From NCBI GenBank assembly GCA_011799875.1, contig CM022299.1, forward strand, positions 351,026,526 to 351,090,525: DNA of 64,000 bases. Reading direction: 5' to 3'. This document shows, piece after piece, positions 19,396 through 28,995 of the stretch (position 1 is the stretch's first letter; the number at the start of each line of letters is the position of its first letter). The notes below the pieces were generated by a model that was given only the letters and a program-made list of their open reading frames with translations, did no database searches and was not told where the DNA came from. This DNA is from Thinopyrum elongatum. Lineage: Eukaryota > Streptophyta > Magnoliopsida > Poales > Poaceae. Made by a program: the position numbers and the translations under genes.

Positions 19396-20687
19396 GTGCA
19401 ACTAGGTCGGTTCCGCGGTTGGAGTGGATAAGAACGCCGGCGACTGTCGCTGGGGCGACGTGGTGGTGATTGGAGTTGGTCGGCGCATTCCGACGAACTC
19501 CCCACTGCTCAAGGGGCTAGCTGGTACGCGTGTGTGGCTTGGGCGGCGTTGCCAAGGCCGGGGCCTGCTGCGGCCATTCGCTAGCTGCCATGGCCGACCT
19601 GACGGTGGCACTGCGGGGCTTCAGGAAGTGGCCAGGGCGACTCTGCGATGAGAGAGGTGTCGGGGCGTGTTGGCTGCGAGCAGAAATGGATCAGAACGGG
19701 CGCGGGGAGGCGGCAGCGGGACGCGGCGACTCGGGCGCACGCATGTGCAAAACGCGTGTTCTGCTCGCGCCCAGAACACGCGGGCGAGGTGCTCGGCAAA
19801 ATGCCAATGCCTGCCAGGGAGCTCCTCTGCCCACGGGGCTCTACAGGGATGGCTTGATGGCCAAGGCAAAGCTAAGGGACAAACTGATAAAGCCAGATGA
19901 GCTAACCTCCAATGCAAAGCAAAAATCATGCCAAAACAGTTCATGCACTCCAACTGTTCGACAAAATGCTAGGGGCATCCAGAAGATTTTGCTAGTGACC
20001 AAAATTTCCAGATCATGTGCTCTTTAGATGATAAAGAGGATGGCAAGGTTATTTTGAGAAAAACAGAAACTAGTTAGTGCAAGTTTTGCAAATCTTCAGT
20101 TCTGGACAGAAAATATAGGCCATTATTGCATGTGTCAAAAATATTCTAATGGGTCCAATCTTCTGGACTTAAGGGTCTGGTAGGGTGGACTACAAGCAGG
20201 AAAAATCCCAAGATTACTAGAGCAAAATAAAATATGGTTGCAGTACAAAACACCAAACTGAACCAGAATGAAGATGAGGATGTTTTGCTCAAATTGTTCG
20301 AAACACATGCCTGGGTTTTTGCATAAAAGTGATCCAGGGACATCACATGTCATCCCCAAATTTTTGTGGAATCTTTAAATGAAGTTATCAAATGGTTGTA
20401 GTGCAACTGAGGCTCTTAAAAGAAATGACAAGCCATTTTAAAAGAAACAAATTAGGAGAATAATTCTAGAAGTATTTACCACTGATCACCTATAAATAAA
20501 AGAGTTGCTCTCGAGAAGGTATTCAAGTCCTACGATATTTTGAAAGGTTTTTATTTGGAGGGAAAACTCCACAATCCAGAAAAAAGAGTGGTTCTGAAAT
20601 CAGAAGATAATCCAGAGAATAAAAAAAAACTAATTTCCTGGCGAAATTTTTATTAATAAAACATGGTCAAAATTTTGGGGTGTTACA

Positions 20688-20998
20688 CCGAGGAAGCAAG
20701 GCAAGATGGTTTAGACCTTTTGGAGGAAGAACGTGAGCTAGCACTTATAAGATCAACATTGTACCAACAAGATTTACGTCGCTACCACGACAGACACGTC
20801 AGAGGACGTATCCAGGAAGGAGACCTGGTCCTCCTAGTGGATCAATAGAAACCTCACAAGCTAGCACCCCCCTGGGAGGGACCATTCGCCATCTCCAAGG
20901 TCTTGCACAATGGAGCATACAGACTGTACAACTTCACCAGAGGAATAGAAGAGCCCAGAGCTTGGAATGCAGATCTACTTTGCAAGTTTTATACTTAG
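20688..20998 (+). pseudogene. Tat2 integrase C-terminus (resumes after LARD insertion)
   Basis: After the CCGAG duplication the frame continues the integrase interrupted at 9247: EEARQDGLDLLEEEREL, LRRYHDRHVRGR, EGDLVLLVDQ, then past a stop at 20846-20848 into WEGPFAISKVLHNGAYRL and the terminal AWNADLLCKFYT. This is the GPY/F-like C-terminal domain. The polyprotein ends with TAG at 20996-20998. Confidence 0.85.
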
Positions 20999-21161
20999 AA
21001 TAAAATTTCTCCCTTGTAATAGTTAGTCCGAATGAACTTAGATGAATAAAAGTCTCACTTTTTCCATATACCATCTAGTTCGACCTACGGTCGCATCTCA
21101 CTCAGGTGATTAATCGCATTCGGAAACTAACACACCTCCAGTGGGTGAAAAGGTGAGAGAA

Positions 21162-21535
21162 CTTAGCCGCGAACCGACTTTCGCCTAAGTTAAAAAACAA
21201 TCCGAGTGAGTATCCGCTCCACACTTGGGGGCTTAGCCGTGAATCAGCTTTCACCTAAGTTAAAAAACAATCCGAGTGAGGATCCGCTCCACACTCGGGG
21301 CTTAGCCGCGAACTAGCTTTCGCCTAAGTTAAAAACAATCCGAGTGAGGATCCGCTCCACACTCGGGGGCTTAGCCACGAACCATCTTTCGCCTAAGTTA
21401 AAAAACAATCCGAGTGAGGATCTGCTCCACACTCGGGGGCTTAGCCGCGAACCAGCTTTCGCCGAAGTTAAAAAACAATCCGAGTGAGGATCCACTCCAC
21501 ACTCGGGGCTTAGCCGCGAACCAGCTTTCGCCCAA
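21162..21535. repeat. 69-70 bp minisatellite in Tat2 between pol and aORF (5.4 units)
   Basis: Units beginning CTTAGCC start at 21162, 21232, 21301, 21370, 21440 and 21509, each containing ACAATCCGAGTGAGGATCCG. The regular spacing and high similarity show tandem amplification. It lies in the noncoding spacer 20999-21694, which has no other feature I can identify. Confidence 0.92.
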
Positions 21536-22532
21536 AGCCAAACAAAACACAAAGCAAATAGAAGCGCAAAGGGCTTTGAATTAAAAGTTTTGATCCGTCC
21601 GAATGTCTTCAAGGCAAAACGAGCCCAAACGCTCGGCAAAGTATTTCATTACATCAACCACCCGGCATTCCGGGGAAAATTCAGTCAAGTGTTTTTAAGC
21701 TTCGGGTGGAGGGCTGGCTGGGTCGATGAAGGTCTCCAGATCAATCCCATCGGCGATGCGAATGGCGGCTTCAGCGAAGGTCTCCATAAAATCCTCAAAC
21801 TTGAGGTTCTTCTTGTTCACCACTTGGAGGTCCTTCAGCTTCTCTTTGTCCACGTTCTTGCAATGAACGCAGAGAAGTGACAACGCCACATCAGCACCAC
21901 TCCGGGCGACGGATTTCTTCCAAGCCTTCACCCCAGCGGGGACATCGTTCAGCCGCGTCAGGATCGACTCCAGGTCCTTCTGAGTCTCTTCACCCGGCTG
22001 CAACTCCTCATCAATCCGACCCGCTGCACCTTTCGCCCAAGTGATAAAGCCTAGTGCGTTCTCCAAGTGGTCTTCAAGCCGAAGGATGGCAAGGGCGGTG
22101 TTGTCAGCGACAAGCAACCTAGCAGGGTCCAGATCCCTCTCTATCCTCTGCAGCTCCAGTTCCTTGTTATAACAATGCTCTGCATCGAGAAGGATAATAT
22201 GTGTGTGGATGATCAAGGATTTTTTTGGCAATATGCAGATTTCACTCGGCCGAAGAAAAACTTACCAACAAGCTTCTCACTAAACTCTTCACAGACATCT
22301 TCGATGTGCTTCTCCAGGGCATCCTTCTTGTTAGTCAGCTGGGTGACCTTCTTGTCCAGTTTGACCTTCTCCTAAGTGAGGGCCTCGGCGGCAACCTTAA
22401 TGTTCTTGATCTCCTCCTCCAACTTGCCGACTGAAGCTAGCTTCTCGTCGATGAGCTTGGCCTTGGTCCTTGCTTCGCTCTAGGCCAGCGCCAGGTCCTT
22501 GTCCTTGTTCTCCAATGCCTGCTTCATGGTTT

Positions 22533-22661
22533 CTAAAGAAATAGAAGTCCTGAGCCTCATTACGAGTTGAGAATTCTCGCTACGAACATTTGTCGGGGCG
22601 AAACGATTCGGATCAAAGGGGAAAAACAGTGCGTAGCTGCCAGTCAGAGGAGATAACTTAC
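22533..22661 (-). other. Predicted intron in the Tat2 aORF
   Basis: The donor is GGGAG/GTAAGTTATC after codons ending KKAMG, and the acceptor is TTCTATTTCTTTAG/AAACC before ETMKQALENK. Length is 129 bp, A/T-richer than the flanking exons. This is the best-formed intron of the set. Confidence 0.6.
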
Positions 22662-23306
22662 CTCCCATGGCCTTCTTCTCCTGCTCCAGTCGGGCGCTCT
22701 TGAGTTTCTCAGCCTCCAAGTCAGGCCAAAGGGCTGTCACCTCCTTCTCCATCGTGGCATAGTGGGATCCCATCTTGCAAGTCCTCTGCAACATACAAAA
22801 AACAGTCAGTCGGAAGATCCTGAAGGGAAATTAAAAGCAGCAACTCACAAACATATGGGCATGCGCCGCTGGAAGGAACAAGCTTGATCAATATCAGATC
22901 CTGAAGTACCCTTGGATTACTAAGCGGACTATTCACTCGGTCATTCCATTCCCCCCGAGAGGAATAAGCTTGACCAGTACCAAATCCTCAAGTACGTTTT
23001 GATTACCGAGTCGCCCGAGCAGACACCGCTGGAAGGAACAAACTAGACCAATACCAGATCTTGAAGTACCCTCTGTTCTGCCCTCACTCAGCTGACTTCT
23101 GAGTCGGCGATGAAGAATATAGAGGACAACAACACAAGATGACCTACTCCTCAGTCGGCTGACTTCTGAGTCGGCGATGAAGAAGATGGAGGACAATGGT
23201 GGCTTCGCTCGGCTGACTCCCGAGTCGGTAACGAAGGAAATCTTACTTATTATCTCACCAACGCATGAGTGTCGTAAGGCACCCTGAACACCTAATGACA
23301 AGTTCT

Positions 23307-23660
23307 AAAGGCTACCACCGATCGCCAGTGATCAGTGTCAGCCTCGGGGACTACACCCAGTGGGTGCACTCAGTGTGCCCCTACTGGAAAGTGACTCGTC
23401 GATGAGCTAAAAAAAGCTCTAAGACTACCGCCGACTGCTCCAGTCAACGGTAGCCTTGGGGACTACACCCAGTGGGTGCACTCAGCGGCCCCCACTGGAT
23501 CATGTCCATTCAAATACGCTCTGGCTAGATTCCGAGTGGACATAAGAAAATTCAACACTCAAAGACTCCCGCCGACTGACTCCAGTCGGCAGGAGCCTCG
23601 GGGACTACACCTAGTGGGTGCACTTAGTGTGCCCCCACTAGATCATGTACACCCAGTGGG
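23307..23660. repeat. Direct repeats of ~110-140 bp in a Tat2 aORF intron/spacer (3 units)
   Basis: The block CTACACCCAGTGGGTGCACT (or close variants) occurs at about 23350, 23463 and 23602, each preceded by a CCGCCGACTG...CAGTC stretch and followed by GCCCC-ACTGGA. To the left, 22930-23240, a shorter motif (GGCTGACTTCTGAGTCGGCG) is also duplicated. No coding sequence is seen here. Confidence 0.75.
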
Positions 23661-26600
23661 TGTGCCCTGCGCAAACCCATTGACAGAAATCCTATTACGA
23701 GAAAAGAAGAAACTCAAACTGGAAATTATACTCACAATGGTACTTTCTCGGACATTGGTCTCCAACGCGGTGCTAGCGTCATAGGCGTCCTTCAGTTGGC
23801 TACACATCAAGACCACCTGGATCAACGCTTCCTTACTCACCCCCACCTGATCCTCTAGGACATGGTACAGGGGGAAAGAAGTAGCCGGAGTTGACGGAGG
23901 TGCAGGAGTTGGCCTCGGGGCTGGGATCATCGCCGTTCCACTCGGAGGAGCTTGGGTAGACCCTACAGGGGGCACCACTGTCGATGAGGATGCCGAACCA
24001 CCTTGAGCCAGAGGGCTCGGCCTCGCAGTTCTGGCAGCAACCTTTGCCGGAGAAACGCGGGCCCTCTGGTAGGGAGAGGCGTCTTTCATTGGCGTGTCAG
24101 CACTCGACGCTCTCTCCCAGACGGCGTACGGATTCAGTGGGTCAACACCCACTTCATCATCTAGCTGGATAATCTCAGGCGGAGCTACATAAATCAGAGA
24201 AATCATCAAAGTTCAGTCGGAAAGGGCATAACCATGTGGGTCAATCGATACAACATACCTTTGGAAGTAGCGGCGTCTGCCGCATCGGCATCACTCGGGC
24301 CAGGCTTGCGGGCATGCGGGCCTGCTGAGGTTGTCGAGGTGTCATTGCTGCAAGAACAAAACAACACTCGGTCAGCAACCGAATGGATTCAAAAATGGAT
24401 GAAGAGTCGGTGAGAACGCTTACTTCGAGGCAACATGCACCGCCACTCAGATCCGCGGCACAAAAGCCTTCCGAGGCTTGGAGGAGATCTGCTTGGGCAA
24501 CTTGGGTTGTTTCTCCGCCGAGCTCTCAGCCTCGGCGCAGGCACGCTTAGAACTCCGAGTCGCCCGACCGGAAGTAGTCGGCTGCTGAGTTTCTCTTGGC
24601 TTGCCCTTCAGGTCATGCAGCGTCTTGGAGTGAGGTTCTTTGGGGCCCTCATAAGACGGAGAGGACTCCGCCTCCCCCACTGCTCCTAACTATCATCATC
24701 ATGGTCATCGTCATCATCACTCTCATCATCATGGGACCTGTCCGAGTACTGCTGCTCGGTGTCACTCGTCACATCTTGAGGTGAGTGGTCCACCATGGGA
24801 ATCCTGGAGATCAGGTTCTGGAAGTCCTGAGGAGCAAACACACACAAATGTGAGGATCAACCATACAGAAGACAACCTACCATTGAGCCGACTGAATCAG
24901 GGACAAGTACCTCGATGGGCGACAGGTCCTTGTGGAAGGCTGGCACCAACCGAGTCCCCCGCGGATTGTCACGGGCGCAAGTGATGGCCTTGATCTTGGT
25001 GCCCACCTCCTTCTCGGTGAGATCTTCAGGATGCACCTGAGTGGAGTCACCCGGCCCCTCATACAACCACATGAGGTGGGCCCTGGCCTGCAGGGGTTGT
25101 ATGCGCCGACTGAAGAAAGTCTCCAGCAGAGCCATGCCATTCACCCCAGCGTTCACAATGCCTATTAACACGCTGGACAGGATGTCGACACCCACCTTCT
25201 CCTCCTTCTCTACAGTGAGGGTTGGTGGAGCCCGTACCCTCTCGGTCGAGTACGACGGGAGGCTCGACTGGCTGTTGGCGCTGGGGACATCTTTGCAATA
25301 GAACCAAGTTCCCTGCCACCCCTTAACGGAGTCGGGAAGCTCATCTTGGGGACAAACCTCCCCCCACAGACCTGGATGCCCAGACCCCCGCATAGCTGGG
25401 TGACATGGGTTTTCTCACCAGTCGGCGAGTCCTTCTTCACCGACATCGACCGGCAAGTGAAGATGTATTTGAAGAGACCCCAGTGGGGATGGCAACCCAG
25501 GAAGTTCTCACGGAGAGAGATGAAAGCTGAAAGATAAATAATGGCATTGGGGGGAAGATGGTGGAGTTGAGCGCCGAAGAAATCAAGGAATGCTCGAAAG
25601 AAAGGGTGCGGAGGCATCGAGAAACCTCGCTCGACGTGGGTGACAAGCAGGACTCGCTCATCTGCCTCAAGCGCCGGCTCGATCTCTCCCGCGCCCGGGC
25701 GATGCCACCCGTCGTGTGGGATCAGTCCCTCCTCCGCCAAATCCTCCAGCCGCCGAGCAGAAACACGTGACGAGAGCCATTACCCCGACGCGCCGCCAGC
25801 CGCCGTAGCACCCAAACCAGAAGAGGTGGCCTTTCCTGCCTTCTTCGCCCTCTCCAACTTCGCCGTGGAACCTTTCGCCATCGCCGTGCACTCGGGTGGA
25901 GAAGAGAAGCGGAGGAGTGATAACCCACAAGTATAGGGGTTCGCAACAGTTTTTGAGGGTAGAGTTTTCTACCCAAATTTATTGATTCGACACAAGGGGA
26001 GCGAAAGAATATTTGCAAGTATTAGCAGCTAAGTTGTCAATTCAACCACACCTGGAGATTAATTATCTACAGCAAAGTGATTAGTAGCAAAGTAGTATGA
26101 TAGTTTTGATAGTAGTAGTAACAGTAACATTAACAGTAACAGTGATAGCAATGATTTTGTAGGAAGTGTAACAATAGCAGCAACAGTAGTAACTTAGCAA
26201 GAACAATATATGGAAAATTCGTAGGCATTGGATCGGTGAATTCGTTGGATGATATTCATCATATAACAGTCATAACCTAGGGCGATACGGCACTAGCTCC
26301 AGTTCATAAATATAATGTAGGCATGTATGTAACACTCCTATGTAACCTAGCTCTATGACTCTCTGTTAAACATGCCAAGTCATTATCTATGCAATGCTTG
26401 ATCATAGTGTTAGCTCAACTCAATTCAAATTTCTCTCTGAAAATCAATTCAAATTCAAGTGCAAAATAAAGTGGTTCAAAAATTGCTGGAAAAATGTTCA
26501 CCTTCTAGCAAATATTCCAAAACCATTTGCTGCTAAGGAATACAACATCATCATCAATTCAAAATGGGCCTAAGCATTTAAAACAGAGCCAAAACAACAT

Positions 26601-27767
26601 TGTTAATGCCATTTCCATTTTTGAAAAATCCAAAAGGATTCCAAAATTACCCCAAACTTTTTGTGGCGATGTAGAATATCCCAATGTACTTATGTGACCA
26701 AGATTCACATTTTTACAAAATCATTTGGTGGCTCAAAATATTGCAAAACCCTCTCTGAAAAAGGAAAAACAAAAAACATAAAAAGAAAAAGGAAAAAGGC
26801 CACTGCGCACTGGGCCTAAGTGCACAGTGCCTGAGGCCGGCCCATCTCTCCCTCCTCTCTCTCTCTCTCTCCTATGCGTGTCAACGCACGCCTAGCTGCG
26901 CTGGCGAGCGTCGCTCGGGTGCCGACACCGTGACGTCGCGGGCGTCCGCGAGGGGATAAGGCCGAGCCATCCTTCCCCCTGGCCATCCTCATCCATTCCC
27001 CGTCACTCTCCACCCTCTTCCTTCTCCAGATCCGTCACCGCTGAACGCAACCGCCGCCATGGCTCCGTCCTAGCCGCGGCCACTGTCGTCCATTCGTCAC
27101 CTCCCCGTGTCCATCAGCTCCGCCGTCGACTGCTGCTTCGACTGGTGTCGCTTGGCGGAACCAGGAGCCCCCTGCACTGAGCCCCACGACCTCGTCTTCA
27201 GCCTCGGGCCGCTGACGATCCCCTTCCTCTCCGGCGAGCTCTACTGCTCCTAAACCACCAAGGGTCTTTCGTGACCGCTCGGTGAGCTCCACACCTTCCT
27301 TCCCCTCCTCTATGCGTTGCCTGTCGCCGTCTATAGCCACCACGCCATTCGTGACCGAATGCGTCGCCGCTAACAAGCTCGTCGCCGTTGCTTTGGCCAC
27401 TGACATGCTCGTCTGAGTCACGCATCATGCTCCTGGTGCTTCCACGAGCCCAGCGAGCCCACGCACGCCTCTTTCTGTGCCCCCTAGCACCGAAACCACC
27501 GAGGCCTGAACTCCGGCGCCGCCTCCGCCACTCGCCAGCGTCGTTTCCGGCCACCCCAGCTCCGGCTACCGCTACCATTCGACGCGGCATCGAACGCCCG
27601 TTCGAATGAACCCAGCCGCGCGTCGAACGGCGCTGTATAGCGCGTTTCCGGCGAGATCCGAGCCACGCCGCCGCATTTGGCGTCGCCGACATTGAGCCGC
27701 CAGCCGCCGCTGACGTGGCTAGGTGGGCCCCACCCCTGGCTCGCTGCCAGTGGGCCCTGGGGGCCCT

Positions 27768-28010
27768 GTTGACTGGGTTGACCCAGTCAACGTGCTGACT
27801 GGGCAGCCCACTATCACTGACACGCAGGCCCGACCACGTAATTTAGTTAATTAAAACATTAATTAGTTACTAATTAGAGACTGACAGGTGGGGCCTACTG
27901 GCTAATTAACTCTGTCTATTTAAATTTAAACTGCCGTTAGTCCCTCTGTCTATGACAGGTGGGACCCACTTGTCAGATTTGACCAGTCAACACCCTGTTG
28001 ACTGCTGACA
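27768..28010. promoter_or_regulatory. Cluster of TTGAC/GTCAA (W-box core) and TGACATCA sites in the Tekay-type LTR
   Basis: Six TTGAC cores on either strand occur in about 240 bases, including an inverted pair (GTTGACTGGG...CCCAGTCAAC, 27768-27791). They are followed by two TGACATCA repeats at about 28004-28024. These are known core sites for WRKY and bZIP factors; function here is inferred. Confidence 0.4.
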
Positions 28011-28792
28011 TCATGCTGACATCATTGCTGACGCAATAATCCTTTTCTGTTAATTTAAATAATTTCAGAAAATGTCTAAAACTTTGAAAATTCGTAGAAT
28101 TTAAATCGTAGCTCGGATCGAAAAACTTTCTAGATGAAAGTTGATCAGAAAAATGAGACGAATCCAACCGTGCCATCCGTTTCCGTGTCGGGACCCTCTA
28201 CGGAGATGAACCCGCAACTTTTAGCTTGTTTCCGGTAGATGAATAGTGCATACATACCGGTTAATAATTCCAACTTTAATCTTGAAATAACTAATATGAC
28301 TTAAACATGCTTTTAGGCAACCCTGCACTGCACGTTAGCATAGCATGCTCTGTGTTGCATATGTTTGCTGTGTATTTATCTGTTTCCTCCCCCTCTTCTC
28401 TCTCGGTAGACCCCAGTACCGACGCAGTTCCCGAGACCGACGCAGCTCAGGAGCCCGACGACACCGTTGACGACCTTGCCTTTGCCGCCGAGCAACCAGG
28501 CAAGCACCCCCCTTTTGAACATGCATATATCGCCTATTCTCTTCTCTCTTGTGCTTGCATTAGAATTGCTACTGTTACTGCTTTACCTATTCTGATGCAT
28601 GACCTGATTTTGTAACCTGCTTTTGATAATTACCTGCTTATCCTAAACTGTTTAGTATAGGCTGGTTAGTGAACCACAGTGACCCCACTTGTCCCAATTG
28701 CCACGCTGGATCATCAGAAGACTCGATGACCAGGCCCCAACACCGCACATCACCCCCTTAGTTGTACGACACTGCAGCGTTACTATTGAGTG

Positions 28793-28995
28793 CCGAGGGT
28801 GATACCTCATTTAGCACTTCTGATGTTAACTCTGTAGAGTAGCTATTCGGTCATTGTCATCGAGGGTGATTCCTCCTTCACCACTCCCGATAATGACGCC
28901 ATCGTGCAACACCTCAAGTGTGAACCTCGAGGGTGATTCCTCCTAAGTTCACCTTGACAACTACATTAGGTGGAATCCATCGAGGGTGATTCCTC
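28793..28995. repeat. Phased dyad motif array TCGAGGGTGATTCCTC in the Tekay-type LTR
   Basis: Four copies start at 28793, 28860, 28927 and 28980, spaced 67, 67 and 53 bases, in otherwise dissimilar sequence. Each contains GAGG and CCTC as an inverted pair around a 6 bp centre. The same four-site array with the same spacing is in the other Tekay LTRs (45264-45467 and its copy near 54026-54228). Confidence 0.75.

Larger units (their letters stand above)
9248..20687 (-). mobile_element. LARD-like LTR retrotransposon with ~4 kb LTRs and no gag/pol
   Basis: Two long direct repeats (9248-13287 and 16667-20687) flank a 3.4 kb internal domain, and the whole is bounded by a perfect CCGAG target duplication inside the Tat2 integrase. 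The primer-binding site next to the right LTR reads TGGTATCAGAGCC on the minus strand, matching initiator-Met tRNA, and a polypurine tract abuts the left LTR, so the element runs on the minus strand. Long LTRs with a short pol-less internal region fit the LARD (large retrotransposon derivative) class known from Triticeae. The LTRs differ at scattered positions only, so the insertion is young relative to Tat2. The internal domain encodes small ORFs described separately. Confidence 0.88.
16667..20687 (-). mobile_element. LARD-like element 5' LTR (4021 bp)
   Basis: Minus-strand start TGTAACACCCC, end CCGGTCCTAACA. It carries a TATA box about 1.3 kb from its start, so U3 is ~1.3 kb and R-U5 ~2.7 kb. 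It is collinear with the 3' LTR apart from scattered substitutions and small indels. Confidence 0.9.
21695..25881 (-). pseudogene. Tat2 antisense accessory ORF (Transposase_28-like plus coiled coil), intron-containing, decayed
   Basis: On the minus strand the ATG at 25881 (MAKGSTAKLER) leads, past an in-frame stop, into a Transposase_28-type domain (HPFFRAFLDFFG, LRENFLGCHPHWGLF; about 25650-25430), continuing at 25393-24881. A lysine-rich basic segment (24680-24447) and a proline/serine-rich segment (24184-23700) follow, then coiled-coil-like exons (22794-22480 and 22231-21695, with LEAEKLKSARLEQEKKAMG). Plausible introns have GT...AG borders: 24827-24880, 24348-24423, 24185-24258 and 22533-22661 (GTAAGT...TTTCTTTAG). 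Stops and a frameshift near 25390 disable it. The role of these aORFs is not known. Confidence 0.7.

Noticed and set aside
21162..21535. Regular ~70 bp repeats that could suggest a CRISPR-like array
   Set aside because: The whole unit is repeated without unique spacers, and the context is a plant retrotransposon; it is a minisatellite.
27388..27692. Two opposing open frames that could be a host gene fragment
   Set aside because: They sit inside the nested Tekay solo LTR in GC-rich sequence corresponding to LTR blocks elsewhere in the window, without domains.
28301..28615. 102-codon plus-strand ORF resembling frames at 45717-45905 and 54440-54667
   Set aside because: The resemblance is due to these regions being the same part of Tekay LTRs; lengths and frames differ between copies and no domain is present.
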